Shown in pieces: positions 54,170 through 64,000 of a stretch of DNA of 64,000 bases. Both the position numbers and the translations under genes were made by a program. Position 1 is the stretch's first letter; each line of letters opens with the position of its first letter. Source of the DNA: Lithobates sylvaticus. Lineage: Eukaryota > Chordata > Amphibia > Anura > Ranidae. The stretch covers positions 128,427,150 through 128,491,149 of the forward strand of contig CM053026.1 in assembly GCA_028564925.1 (NCBI GenBank). Reading direction: 5' to 3'. Under the pieces are notes generated by a model, which saw nothing but the letters and a program-made list of their open reading frames with translations, ran no database searches and was not told where the DNA came from.

Positions 54170-57050
54170 ATTAGACATGTGCGATTAGTTTCGTACGAAT
54201 TCGTAATTAGTACGGATTCGTAATTAGTACGGATTCGTAATTCGTACGAATTTTTTCGAAATTCGTACGAATTTTTCGAAATTCGTACGAATTTACAAAT
54301 CCGTACGAATTTACAAATCCGTACGAATTTACAAATCCGTAGTACGAATTTTTTCGAATACGAATTCCGTACGGAATACGAAATTCCGTTTACGAATTTC
54401 GTCGCCGAATTTATTCGAATCCGGCTACCAAATATCGAATTTCAACTAATATGAAAGAAATTATTATAGCGGATATAACGAATGATTCGAATGAATTTGA
54501 ATGACAAAGTGTCATTTTTGCAGGAAAAATTCCGTTTACGAATTTCAGCTCCAAATTATTCGAATCCAACTACCAATATCGAATTTCAACTAATTCGAAA
54601 GAAATTATTATAGCAGATATAACGAATGAATTTGAATGAATTTGAATGACAAAGTGTCATTTTTGCAGAAAAAAATGCTTTTTCAAATCACTCGTGGCTA
54701 TTGCCGGCAAATGAATTGTCGGCTCCGTAACACAGAGAACAGTCATTCATTGATATAAAAAAAAAAAAAAAAAGCGTAGGGGTCCCCCCAAATTCAATAA
54801 CCAGGCCCTTCAGGTCTGGTATGGATATTAAGGGGGACCCCAGCCAAAAAAAAATATGGCGTGGGGTCCCCCCTAAATATCCATACCAGACCCTTCAGGT
54901 CTGGGATGGATTTTAAGGGGAACCCCGGCCAAAAAAAAATGGCGTGGGGTCCCCCTCAAAATCCATACCAGACCCTTTATCCGAGCATGCAACCTGGCAG
55001 GCCGCAGGAAAAGAGGGGGGATGAGAGCGGCCCCCCCTCCCACCTGAACCGTACCAGGCCACATGCCCTCAACATTGGGAGGGTGCTTTGGGGGTCTGAG
55101 ACCCCCAAAGCACCTTGTCCCCATGTTGATGAGGACAATGGCCTCATCCCCACAACCCTGGCCATTGGTTGTGGGGGTCTGCGGGCGGGGGGCTTATCGG
55201 AATCTGGAAGCCCCCTTTAACAAGGGGACCCCTAGATCCCGCCCCCCCCCCCCTGTGTGAAATGGTAAGGGGGTACAAAAGTACCCCTACCATTTCACCA
55301 AAAAAGTGTCAAAAATTGTAAAAATTACAGGAGACGGTCTTTGACAATTCCTTTATTAAAATCTTCTTCTTTCTTCTTTCTTCTGGTCTTCCTTTCTTCA
55401 TCCTTCTGTTTCTTCATCTTGTCCTTCCGGCATCTTCTTCCATCTTCTTCCTCCGATCCGCTTCTTCTTGCTTCGGTCTTCTCGTCCTTCTCGTCCGGCA
55501 TAGGCGTCGGTGTCTCTTCTGGGCCGCTCCTCGCAATGGGAGGCTCCCGCTGTGTAAGGCTTCGCTCCGTCTGACAGGTCTTTTATAACGGAGGGCACCT
55601 GGTGACCCCGCCCCCCTCTGACGCACGGGGACGTCATGGGGACTTCCCTATGGCTTTCCCCATGATGTTGGAGGGGGGCGGGGTCACCAGGTGCCCCCCG
55701 TTATAAAAGACCTGTCAGACGGAGCGAAGCCTCACACAGCGGGAGCCTCCCATTGCGAGGAGCGGCCCAGAAGAGACGCCGATGCCGGACGAGAAGGACG
55801 AGAAGACCGGAGCAAGAAGAAGCGGATCGGAGGAAGAAGAAGATGGAAGAAGATGCCGGAAGGAGAATATGAAGAAACCGAAGGATGAAGAAAGGAAGAA
55901 GGAAGAAGACCAGAAGAAAGAAGAATTTAATAAAGGAATTGTCAAAGACCGTCTCCTGTAATTTTTACAATTTTTGTCACCTTTTTTGGTGAAATGGTAG
56001 GGGTACTTTTGTACCCCCTTACCATTTCACACAGGGGGGGGGCGGGATCTGGGGGTCCCCTTGTTAATGGGGGCTTCCAGATTCCGATAAGCCCCCCCGC
56101 CCGCGGACCCCCACAACCAATGGCCAGGGTTGTGGGGATGAGGCCCTTGTCCCTATCAACATGGGGACAAGGTGCTTTGGAGGACCCCCAAAGCACCCTC
56201 CCAATGTTGAGGGCATGTGGCCTGGTACGGTTCAGGCGGGAGGGGGGGGCGCTCTCGTCCCCCCTCTTTTCCTGTGGCCTGCCAGGTTGCGTGCTCGGAT
56301 AAGGGTCTGGTATGGATTTTGAGGGGGACCCCACGTCATTTTTTTTGGCTGGGGTTCCCCATTAAAATCCATCCCAGACCTCAAGGGTCTGGTATGGATA
56401 TTTAGGGGGACCCCACGCCATTTTTTTTTTTGGCTGGGGTTCCCCTTAATATCCATAGCAGACTTGAAGGGCCTGGTTATTGAATTTAGGGGGACCCCCA
56501 CGCTTTTTTTTTTTTTATCAATGAATGACTGTTCTCTGTGTTACGGAGCCGACATTTTATTAGCCGCGAGTGATTTTAAATAGCTTTTTTTCCTGCAAAA
56601 ATGACACTTTGTGCAGGAACAGTTCTCTATATTAGATATACTGAATCTCGAATTCATTCGAAGCATTCGTTATATCCGCTATTATAATTTCTTTCATATT
56701 AGTTGAAATTCGATATTTGTAGTTGGATTTACTAACGATTCCTAACTATTCGTAACGATTCGTAACTTGAAATTGAAATTCGATATTTGTAGTTGGATTC
56801 GAATTGTTCTCTGTGTTACGAGAACCAACAATTCATTAGCCGCATTAACGATTCGTAACGATTTGTAACGATTAGTAATTTTACTAACGATTCGTAACGA
56901 TTCGGAAAAAAAATTACGATTCGTACGAAACTCGTATTTCGTACGAATTCGAACGGAATTTCGTACACACATTACGAATTACGATTTTTTTTTATATACG
57001 AAACGGGACGAAACGAAACAAATTTTTTGACAGTTCCCATGTCTACTACC
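54170..57050. mobile_element. Giant foldback element (about 2.9-kb palindrome)
   Basis: The two halves are inverted copies around a centre near 55645. CACCTGGTGACCCCGCC (55597) mirrors GGCGGGGTCACCAGGTG (55677-55693). GGTCTGGTATGGATATTAAG-type units, the GGGGGTCTGCGGGCGG block, and the outer TTCGTACGAATTCG arrays all appear inverted on the other side. The outer TAGACATG and CATGTCTA are the likely termini. It carries no transposase. Frames appear in mirror pairs and are not genes. The central spacer is only about 20 bp. Confidence 0.85.
54190..54450. repeat. TTCGTACGAATT-type palindromic array
   Basis: Units such as TTCGTACGAATT, ACAAATCCGTACGAATTT and AATTAGTACGGATTCGT repeat at 18-22-bp spacing. 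Each contains the self-complementary TTCGTACGAA. A decayed mirror array lies at about 56735-57015 (AACGATTCGTAACGATTCG). Together they form the outer arms of the foldback element. Confidence 0.8.
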
Positions 57051-57307
57051 CACCCAATCGCAGTCTTCGATCGGCTAACCAAAACCACCTCCTCATTCCC
57101 AAATCCCGCTACAAATCAAAGGGGAACGGAGATTCGCTGTCCAAGGACCACGGCTATGGAATGCTCTACCAACCTACATCTGCATGGAAGAAAACCATCA
57201 GGCCTTCCGGAAAAAACTCAAGACCAACCTCTTCTAAGAAGCTTGACAACAAAGCACAAATACAGCGCCTTGAAGCGATTCAGTTTGCATTGTAGCGCTA
57301 TACAAAT

Positions 57308-57334
57308 TCATTCATTCATTCATTCATTCATTCA
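57308..57334 (+). repeat. (ATTC)n tail of the L2-like LINE
   Basis: About six and a half ATTC units end the L2-like element directly before its flanking repeat. Confidence 0.9.
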
Positions 57335-57869
57335 GTTGCTGTTGGTTAGTGAGACCAGTGTGAGGCAGGAAGAGCCGCCAGTGCCATCTTGGCTGTGGTC
57401 CATGTTGGCTGCTAAGAAGAAGAAGTCAGTCAGCTTCTGTGGGCCCTTGAGTAGCTTTCTCCACTGCAACATTGTGCTCAGCGAAAGCAGGGTGCTCCGG
57501 GATGTAGGTGAGGTGTATTGCGCTGTTCATTTTCGCCTAGGAGCCGCTAGATGCTGGGTAGTTTGTGGAGCTGGGAAATAAGGCGTCCACCCACTCCGCT
57601 GGCAAGCCACGCCCCAAACACATAATTTTTCTATGAATGCTTGTATGAATATTCATATGGACATTCATTTAAATATCTACTACTGTATAGCCAGCTTAAA
57701 TCAAAGTGAAACTGCACCAAGAAAGGTAACATTTCCTCCTCTACCAGGCAGGACTGTGAATCTCTGGACCCCCACCCCCCCACATGCTCATGCACAAATG
57801 CGAACATACACCTGAGTCCTGCATGCATATGTTAACTGTGATTGCACCATACATGTAAGGTATGGCCGC

Positions 57870-58415
57870 AAACATCAGTGAAAGCAATAGTTCTAGCACC
57901 AGAGGTCACTTTGAACTCTAAACTAGTAACTTGTAAAGGCTTTTAAAACGTCACTAAGGAGATTTTTAGGTACCGTAGATTGTTGATATTTTATGGGCGC
58001 GCAAAATGTAAAATTTTTACATGGTTAGTATTTATTTATCCAATAACTTATTTTACACAAATACTGTTTATTATATTGTGTTTGTGTTCACTAAAATTAA
58101 TTTAAGTGTATTTTTCCTGAAAGTTAGCTTTTAATAAAAGGCTACACAAATATTGTATGACATAAATTGCAACAACACCCATTTTATTCTCCAGGGTATC
58201 TGCTTTTAGAAACTCTGTAATGTTTGAGGGTCCTAGCAAATTTTCGAGCAAAAAATGCAGATTTTAATATGTATGAGAGAAATGTTTTAATTGGCGTGGC
58301 TTGGAAGTGGCTAAGGTATCTATTTTTCAAAAGGTATTTTTGGGGTATTAGTACTGTTCTGGCATTTTAGGGTCTTAAGACACATGAGAGGCAGTCAGAA
58401 CATCAGGGCTAATAC

Positions 58416-58485
<70 letters not shown>

Positions 58486-58497
58486 ATATCTATATCT

Positions 58498-58528
<31 letters not shown>

Positions 58529-59350
58529 TATGCCATAGTTTGTTGACTCTATAACTTTCATACAGTCTAAAAAACAAAAACTTCTTGTATTTTTTCTTTA
58601 ACCGAAGAAATGGCAGAATAGATTTCGGCCTAAAGTTTGTGACAAAAGAGCATTGATTTGATATTTTCTATAACAGGAATTAGGTTTTTTTCTAATTTTT
58701 ATTTTGACTTCTCCAAATTATTTATTCTCGTTTATATAGTAAAAAAAATGGTTTCCAAATACAACCCAAAGAAAGGTCTCAAAAAAAGTTTACAAAACCA
58801 ATTTGAGTACAGTGTGTGTCAATTTGGGTACAGTAATTGTCAGCCAAAGTATCACCACACTGAAAACTGAAAATAGACTGGACAGGAAGGGGTTTAGTAG
58901 GCCAGTCCTCAAGTGGTTAGGTTGCAATGGAATAGAAGATAAGTTACCGAGTTCGGCTCCAGAGCACTTTTTTGTATTTGTGGCATACATGTAAAAATCG
59001 TAATCTTGGCAATAAAATTATTTAAACCCCCAAAACATTATATATTTTCTAAAAGCAGAGGCCCCATAGAATAAATAGGTGATAGTTTCAATTTTCTATG
59101 TTACATAATGTTTGTGCAACTTATTATTAAACACAAATATTTTTTAGGAAAAAATATAATAAAATACATTTTAGTGTAAAAACACGCCATAAAATACCAA
59201 TTTTTGGTTAAAATATAAAAGATGAGGTTGCATCGAGTAAATAGATACCAAACATTCCAGGTTTTAAAATTGCCTGTGCCCACGATATTGTCAAAAATTA
59301 TGTTGCCCAAATATCACCATAGGTGACGCTTTAAAAGCCTTCACAGCTCA
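57870..59350. repeat. Two inverted copies of a ranid repeat
   Basis: AAAGGCTTTTAAAACGTCAC (57935) is mirrored by GTGACGCTTTAAAAGCCTT (about 59322-59340), and similarity continues for several hundred bases on both sides (for example CTGCTTTTAGAAA near 58200 against TTTCTAAAAGCAGA near 59046). Divergence between arms is high. A TA microsatellite lies near the centre. The right copy continues to about 59880. Confidence 0.65.
58420..58533 (+). repeat. (TA)n and (CTATAT)n microsatellite
   Basis: Two TA tracts interrupted by AATA, then six CTATAT units, then a short TA tract. It lies close to the symmetry centre of the inverted repeats around it. Confidence 0.95.
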
Positions 59351-60960
59351 TCAGTTTAGTGGTAATTGGGAGCTCTTGTGCTAGAATTATTGTTCTTACT
59401 CTGACGTTCACGGCGATATGTCACACGTGTGGTGTGATCGTGGTTTACATACTCGTGCACACTCTGGGCTTGCTTTTGCGCAGCTGTGTGGGACAATCAG
59501 GGTTTCAGACTTTTTTTCATTATAATATATTTTATTATAATTTTATTTTTTTTTTACTTTTTTTTTTGTATTTATTTTTACTTGATTGCTATCACAAGGT
59601 TAATAAATCACTTCCAGTTTCATTGTTTGCATGTGAGATCGAGGTATAGATTTGCCGTGATCTCACAGTGATCTCTTCCTTCTATCTGGTGGTTGTGTTC
59701 CCAGGCATCGGTAATAGCAGGAGAGCCTAGGAACCACGGGAGGAGGGGGGGGGGGGGGGCACCAGCAGAAGGGGTGTTGGCACCCTGCTGCAGACTCTGT
59801 GAATGTGATCTGCTGCTATGGATCTGCCGCATCACTTTCACTTTCAAGCCGGGAGCCGGCTAAACAAAACCTGCACAAGCTGGTGACTGCTACTGGGGAT
59901 GCCTCTCCTTTATCATGCCCAGCCTGATGCTGGAGGCCACCTGCGGGTGGGCTGGATGCTTTTAACCCTCTTTACTGTAAATGACTTTACCTGCACCATG
60001 GGCCATGCCACACTCTTCACGCAACTTGTTGCCTGATACACCTACACACAAGGTAACTATTCTGGGCTATATTACATCCCTATTGCCATGCACTATTCCT
60101 TGATCCTTCACCTACCTTTCCCTTCCATAACTTGTCTTATACACTCTGTGCCCTTAGTTTCACTTTCTTAGGAGGGCTTTATGGTTGTTATCGGTCTATC
60201 TTTGCACTCCCCTCACCCATCTCCCCTTTGGACACCTAGTTCTCCTTTGATTTACACTACCATTATTATATGATAGCTCCTGATGGTATAATCATTTTTC
60301 ACAGACTCCCTTGGAGCCTCACTTGGTATTATCACTTACACCATATGGAAAACCTAATTTCCTGGGGATCTTGTGTTTGGGCCTCTGCCCCGTGCGTGGT
60401 CTGGCTTCCTCAGCTCCCGTGACAGATGACTTACCCTAGTGGTTCCTCCCAATTGCAGCATTACATGTTCCTGCTATCCAGTCCCATGTAGGTAACCAGA
60501 TCATGACCTTTTTCATTCCCTTTCCCTTGATGCTGGGTTTCTTACCAGAACTTACCTGTATTTGTTTATCTAAAAATTTTTACAGACCAACGGCTGCATC
60601 TGGTCCTGATGAAACGTGTTTATACGAAACGTGTTGATAGGATGCTAACTATTTTAGTTGATCATCAGTGCAGATAATTATTATCTTTGTTATAATTGGT
60701 AATTTCTGATACGGAATATATACTTTTTCATTGGCAACTGGACTGTGTTGCTATTGTGTCTTTTAAGGTTATAATTGTTTGAACTGTTTAGAATATGTAA
60801 TTTTAAATTCTATTGTATGCATTTATGAACTTTACTTTATTCCAAGTTACATAATTGGTGGTTTCAATGTACTTTATACTGAGTGTGATTCTATACCCTC
60901 TGTGTGACAATAAACTCATTGGCCTACCACGTATGTATTATTTTTTCTACTCCCCACCTG
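59350..60960 (+). repeat. Repeat-derived sequence with a hammerhead-like motif
   Basis: 59350-59880 continues the ranid repeat and has a G run at 59740-59759. The part from about 59880 to 60960 has no coding pattern; it contains a hammerhead-like motif at 60602-60641 and ends with ACAATAAACTC (60908), a polyadenylation-like signal. This layout fits a retroelement 3' end, but the family is not certain. Confidence 0.4.
60602..60641 (+). ncRNA. Hammerhead-ribozyme-like motif, copy 4
   Basis: CTGATGA at 60606-60612 is followed by AAC, a short stem (GTG, loop TTTA, TAC) and GAAAC at 60626-60630, then GTGTT. GTC before the motif can pair with GAT after it as a short stem I. The cleavage position would be GTT rather than GTC. 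Stems are weaker than at 17882-17921, so activity is doubtful. Confidence 0.35.
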
Positions 60961-62189
60961 CCTCATACAAAGTCCCAATTTCCCTCTTTAAATTTCATTC
61001 AACCATCAGATTTTGATTAAAGGTTCCGTCCAAAGAGCTGCACTGGTTAAGATGGTTTTAGGGGCCAATGTATTTTGTGTCTTGTAGCCTTGGTACTCTC
61101 CGTGCTTTTTTACAGGTTTGGTCTGACTTGAATGACTCACAAATATGTTCTAAAGCTATATAAAAATCACATCTGGGTTTGGATGTTTTGATTAATTAGT
61201 TTTCTGAAAGGAATATAAGAAATCTCATGGTGACGGAAGCAAAAGTAACTACAAAGTGCTTCAGTAAAATACAGCATTGTTTTATCAAAACAGAAGATAT
61301 TTTTATGACGTCACTTTCATCTAATAATCTAAATTAAAGGTCTATACTCTTCTAGGGATAGCAGACAGAGCCTTTCTAATTATTCCTTTATGCCCCATTA
61401 ACCCTCTATTTTCAAATTGATTGTTTTATAGCACAGAAACGGTCTGAAGTATAGCACCTTATATTAAATTACATACAGCTCTTTAGTGCCTTTTTATTCC
61501 TCATTACAACAGAATGAGAATTGGTACTTTTGTACCATGCGATCCGGTGCAGGCTAATGCACTATGTTTGCAACCTGCGTTCGGGGTGTCATTAACGTAA
61601 CATTGATACCCAATGCAGATCACAACTGCAGTGCATTTTGAATGCGGTGTGGAACCCGGAACACATGTTTCCTGTACTGTGTTTGAGTACTGTAGAGTCC
61701 TCTTCTTTTTCATCCTTATGACTTGGCAGGTGGTGAGCTTATTATTCTGCTCTCTTCTTCTATGGTCATGTTTGCATGCAGCACACCTGATTGACTCCTA
61801 GCACTACTCCACCCTTACTCAATATGAATGCTGATATAAAGGGAATTGACTGTACCATGTCAAGTTCAGGTACTTACTAGAGCTGCACGTGATCGTGATC
61901 TCGATTCAACCCCCTGACGATAAATAATAAAGAAAAAAAATATTTAATTTTTTTTTACAGTCCCAACGTTCTCTTTTTTTCTTCTAAAAAAAAAATAAAA
62001 TAAACACTGCCTTATTTGTGTAGAGTTGGGTAGGAGGTGTCAAGAGGGGGAACTTCCTCAGGAGGGTGAAGGTCCACTCTAAGCTCCACAATTTATTGAA
62101 TTTTAACAATGAGCTTTATTAAGTTGTATGCTAATCTCCTATGATATATATGTTTTAGTAACTTAACGTGTGGATAAAATACAAATATA
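60961..62189. other. No gene recognised
   Basis: AT-rich. Around 61880-61920, AGAGCTGCACGTGATCGTGA resembles the terminus of a hAT-type MITE, but no second end is found. Confidence 0.4.
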
Positions 62190-62460
62190 TATTTTTTTTA
62201 AGCACTATTAAACTCAAAACCAGAAGTGTAATATATTGCAGCTTACCAATCATTAGATGTAGTGGCCGTATTAGTGCTCCTTTTTTACGTTTTTTTTCCC
62301 TCTGTTTTCACCTGGTGATCTGGCCAGTAACACACCTCCTGTATTATACTGGTCACTCACCACTCTGGATGAAGGAGCACAAGGGGCAGATTCGAACAGC
62401 AGCATTGTCAGTCTAGGGGTAGGGAAGTGTTAGAAGTACTAGCAGATTTAAATACACTAA
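62190..62460. repeat. Dispersed ranid repeat fragment
   Basis: Non-coding repeat-like sequence. Its right part (CAGCAGCATTGTCAGTCTAG...AGCAGATTT) loosely matches 10460-10530. Borders unclear. Confidence 0.35.
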
Positions 62461-62971
62461 TACATTAATACCAAGCTCCAGCAAATACTTTATAATCAGT
62501 TACAGCAAACAGTTTTTCCTTTTGGGAAAAGGTTTTATATAAATAAAAGCTGATCATTTTAAGCACTCGTGTCAGTGTTAAATGGTTTATCTCATCTCTA
62601 TAACTAAAACGTTCTGCTGGAGAGCTTGTTCTTTTGAAAAACAATCACATCTAAGAATTACATGTAAGAATTGGTAAGCTGCAGTATAATAAATGCTTGC
62701 TTTTGGGTTTATTACTGCTTTAAGTGATGAGTATATGGGGTTTTCAGTTAAATACAGTATTCCATCATGGAATAATTATAATGAATGTCATGGCATTTTT
62801 GTGGGTGTGTTTTAGTATTACTGCAGACACACAGCCATCTGAGCAAGAAACAGTAAAACAAGCCATCCATGAATTAAATCCCTGTTGGCAACACCCGGCT
62901 CTACAAACTATGGTCTGAAAATTGAGGGAGCTGGGTGGAAGATGCTTGGTTGTATAGTGACAGCAGCCAGT

Positions 62972-63029
62972 CAGACACGGTCACTGTTTGATGTCCTGCC
63001 AGACACGGTCACTGTTTGATGTCCTGCCA
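62972..63029 (+). repeat. 29-bp tandem duplication
   Basis: The unit CAGACACGGTCACTGTTTGA plus TGTCCTGC is present twice in a row without any difference, so the duplication is recent. Confidence 0.9.
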
Positions 63030-63160
63030 GCTGCAGGTACCATCTCTCAGAATGCAATAGCTGGTAGGGGAGATTCCTCCATTCACACTGGTGGATGGAG
63101 TAATTTATCTCGATCAGCCCGCAGGAATCTTTGTTATATACCTGGTATGTCTGGTACTTA

Positions 63161-63607
63161 TACAGTGAATTGTTTTTTTTGTTTTGGCATTTTATGTGAT
63201 AGACCAACACAAAGTGGCACATAATTGTGAAGTGGAAGGAAAATGAGAAATGGTTTTCAATTTTTTTTACAAATAAATGTGTGAAAAGTGTGGCATGCAT
63301 TTGTATTCAGCCCCCCTGAGTCAATACTTTGTAGAACCACCTTTTGCTGCAATTACAGCTGCAAGTCTTTTTGGGGATGCCTCTACCAGCTTTGCACATC
63401 TAGAGAGTGACATTTTTGCCCATTCTTTGCAAAATAGCTCAAGCTATTGTGGACGGAGGGCATCTGTGAACAGCGATTTTTCAAGTCTTGCCACAGATTC
63501 TCAATTGGATTTAGGTCTGGGCTTTGACTGGGCCATTCTAACACATGATGATGTGGTCCTGCTGGAAGGTGAACCTCTACCCCAGTCTCAAGTCTTTTTC
63601 AGACTCT
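63161..63607 (-). pseudogene. Tc1-like fragment, transposase C-terminal part
   Basis: The left end CAGTGAATTG follows TA at 63159-63160. On the minus strand, [17 protein letters not shown] (about 63545-63495) holds the third catalytic acid region of a Tc1 transposase, and the C-terminal part reads on to about 63330 with breaks. The element is cut at 63607 by a palindromic MITE and its other end lies outside the window. Confidence 0.75.
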
Positions 63608-63609
63608 AA

Positions 63610-64000
63610 TGCCGTGTACACGCGGTCGGAATTTCCGATGGAAACAGTCCGATGGGAGCTTTTCATCGGATTTTCCAACCGCGTGTATGCCCATCGGTCT
63701 TTTTCTGTCGGCATTTCCGACGGACTTTGGATTGAGAGCCTGTTCTTAATTTTTCCAAAGGAAAACCTTTCTATCGGATTCTCCGATCGTGTGTATGCAA
63801 TTCCGACATGCAAAATTCCGAAGCATGCTCGTAAGCAATTTGACGCATGCTTGGAAGCATTAAACTTCCCTTTTATAGTGGCGTCAAATGTGTTGTATGT
63901 CGCTGTGTTATTGACCATCGGAATTTGGTGTGACTGTGTGTAGGCAAGACAGTTTGAGCAAAATTCCGTTGGAATTCCGACGGGAAAACCATCAGAGCTT
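63610..64000. mobile_element. Palindromic ranid MITE, copy 4, running off the window
   Basis: TGCCGTGTACACGCGGTCGG after TAA (63607-63609) is the terminus of the GTACACACGGTCGGA group. Inside are GTCGGAATTTCCGA-type and GATCGTGTGTATGCA-type motifs. It is inserted in the Tc1 fragment at 63161-63607. The right end is beyond 64000. Confidence 0.7.

Larger units (their letters stand above)
53941..57335 (+). mobile_element. L2/CR1-like LINE 3' part, split by a foldback element
   Basis: A near-exact 10-mer (TCGCTGTTGG at 53931-53940, TTGCTGTTGG at 57336-57345) flanks it. The left piece encodes PSLRSLHWLTIKNRVTFKTL and the right piece GPRLWNALPTYICMEE, the conserved post-RT C-terminal region of L2/CR1-type ORF2. 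The end carries AGCGCCTTGAAGCGATT, GCGCTATACAAATTC and an (ATTC)n tail, the microsatellite 3' end typical of this clade. The foldback element lies between the two coding pieces. Confidence 0.7.
53757..57620 (-). mobile_element. L1 5' part containing nested insertions
   Basis: On the minus strand the leader GGGGCGTGGCTTGCCAGCGG begins near 57615. It passes to KLLKGPQKLTDFFFLAANMD near 57450, an ORF1 start region, and to SSCLTLVSLT. After the L2-like insertion (53941-57335) it resumes as SPPASPSTASPAKLKPQRDE and SFSLPAPDPTPG, ending near 53757. Only the first part of ORF1 is present, so the 3' side is deleted, which is unusual since LINEs normally lose the 5' side. Confidence 0.6.

Noticed and set aside
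55942-56334. 130-codon frame and its mirror frames at 54861-55260
   Set aside because: The same peptide appears in both arms of the foldback palindrome; open because of GC-rich composition, with no domain.
57027-57581. 184-codon frame
   Set aside because: It runs from the L2-like C-terminal region through the ATTC tail into L1 leader, so it crosses element borders.
59359-59649. 96-codon hydrophobic frame resembling a membrane protein
   Set aside because: The hydrophobic stretch comes from a T-rich low-complexity tract within a repeat.
61880-62030. Possible hAT MITE end (AGAGCTGCACGTGATCGTGA)
   Set aside because: No matching second terminus or 8-bp duplication found.
63545-63943. 132-codon frame
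   Set aside because: Crosses from a Tc1 fragment into a palindromic MITE; no domain.

Overview
This is 64 kb of repeat-packed vertebrate nuclear DNA, most likely from a ranid frog. The evidence is the mix of repeats: many decayed Tc1-like transposons, amphibian-type L1 LINEs, DIRS-like tyrosine-recombinase retroelement fossils, and several palindromic families I recognise from ranid genomes (termini TAATGCCC + GTACACACGGTCGGA, TTAACCACTT, TTAAAGTGGTTGTAAAC). I found no convincing host exon, tRNA or rRNA. Almost every open frame is a shadow inside a repeat, so the window reads as intergenic or intronic sequence.

Layout. 1-5 kb: a purine-rich repeat, a Tc1 remnant ending in a hairpin, an L1 ORF1 fragment and a solo LTR. 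5-10.2 kb: a MITE with a minisatellite and a GC hairpin, a Tc1 copy with about 210-bp inverted ends, and a long ranid repeat holding a 252-bp retroelement insertion. 11.7-14.2 kb: a palindromic MITE and a Tc1 copy. 15.1-22.1 kb: pieces of a DIRS-like fossil interrupted by a hAT element, a Penelope-like segment and a Tc1 fragment. 22-29.4 kb: MITEs and a Tc1 copy carrying a LINE. 29.8-35.7 kb: a near-complete but broken L1 on the minus strand. 35.8-40 kb: a TTAA-flanked repeat, an inverted repeat and a second DIRS-like scrap. 40.9-46.3 kb: a deep nest of elements inside one MITE. 47-53 kb: TTAA MITEs and a Tc1 copy. 53.8-57.6 kb: a giant foldback palindrome inside an L2-like LINE inside an L1. 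57.9-60.9 kb: opposed copies of a ranid repeat around a TA tract. 63.2-64 kb: a Tc1 fragment cut by another palindromic MITE.

The most interesting signal is a set of four short motifs built like hammerhead ribozymes (286-320, 8769-8808, minus 17882-17921, 60602-60641). Two of them sit in related retroelement 3' ends. Hammerhead ribozymes are known from Penelope-like retroelements, so a related family is the likely source. The copy at 17882-17921 keeps all the core bases. All four show an extra A before stem II, which is either a family trait or a reason for doubt.

The elements do not work together as a pathway. What they share is a record of serial insertion: target-site duplications (TA, TTAA, 8-bp hAT, 10-15-bp LINE) let the order of events be read directly at many sites.
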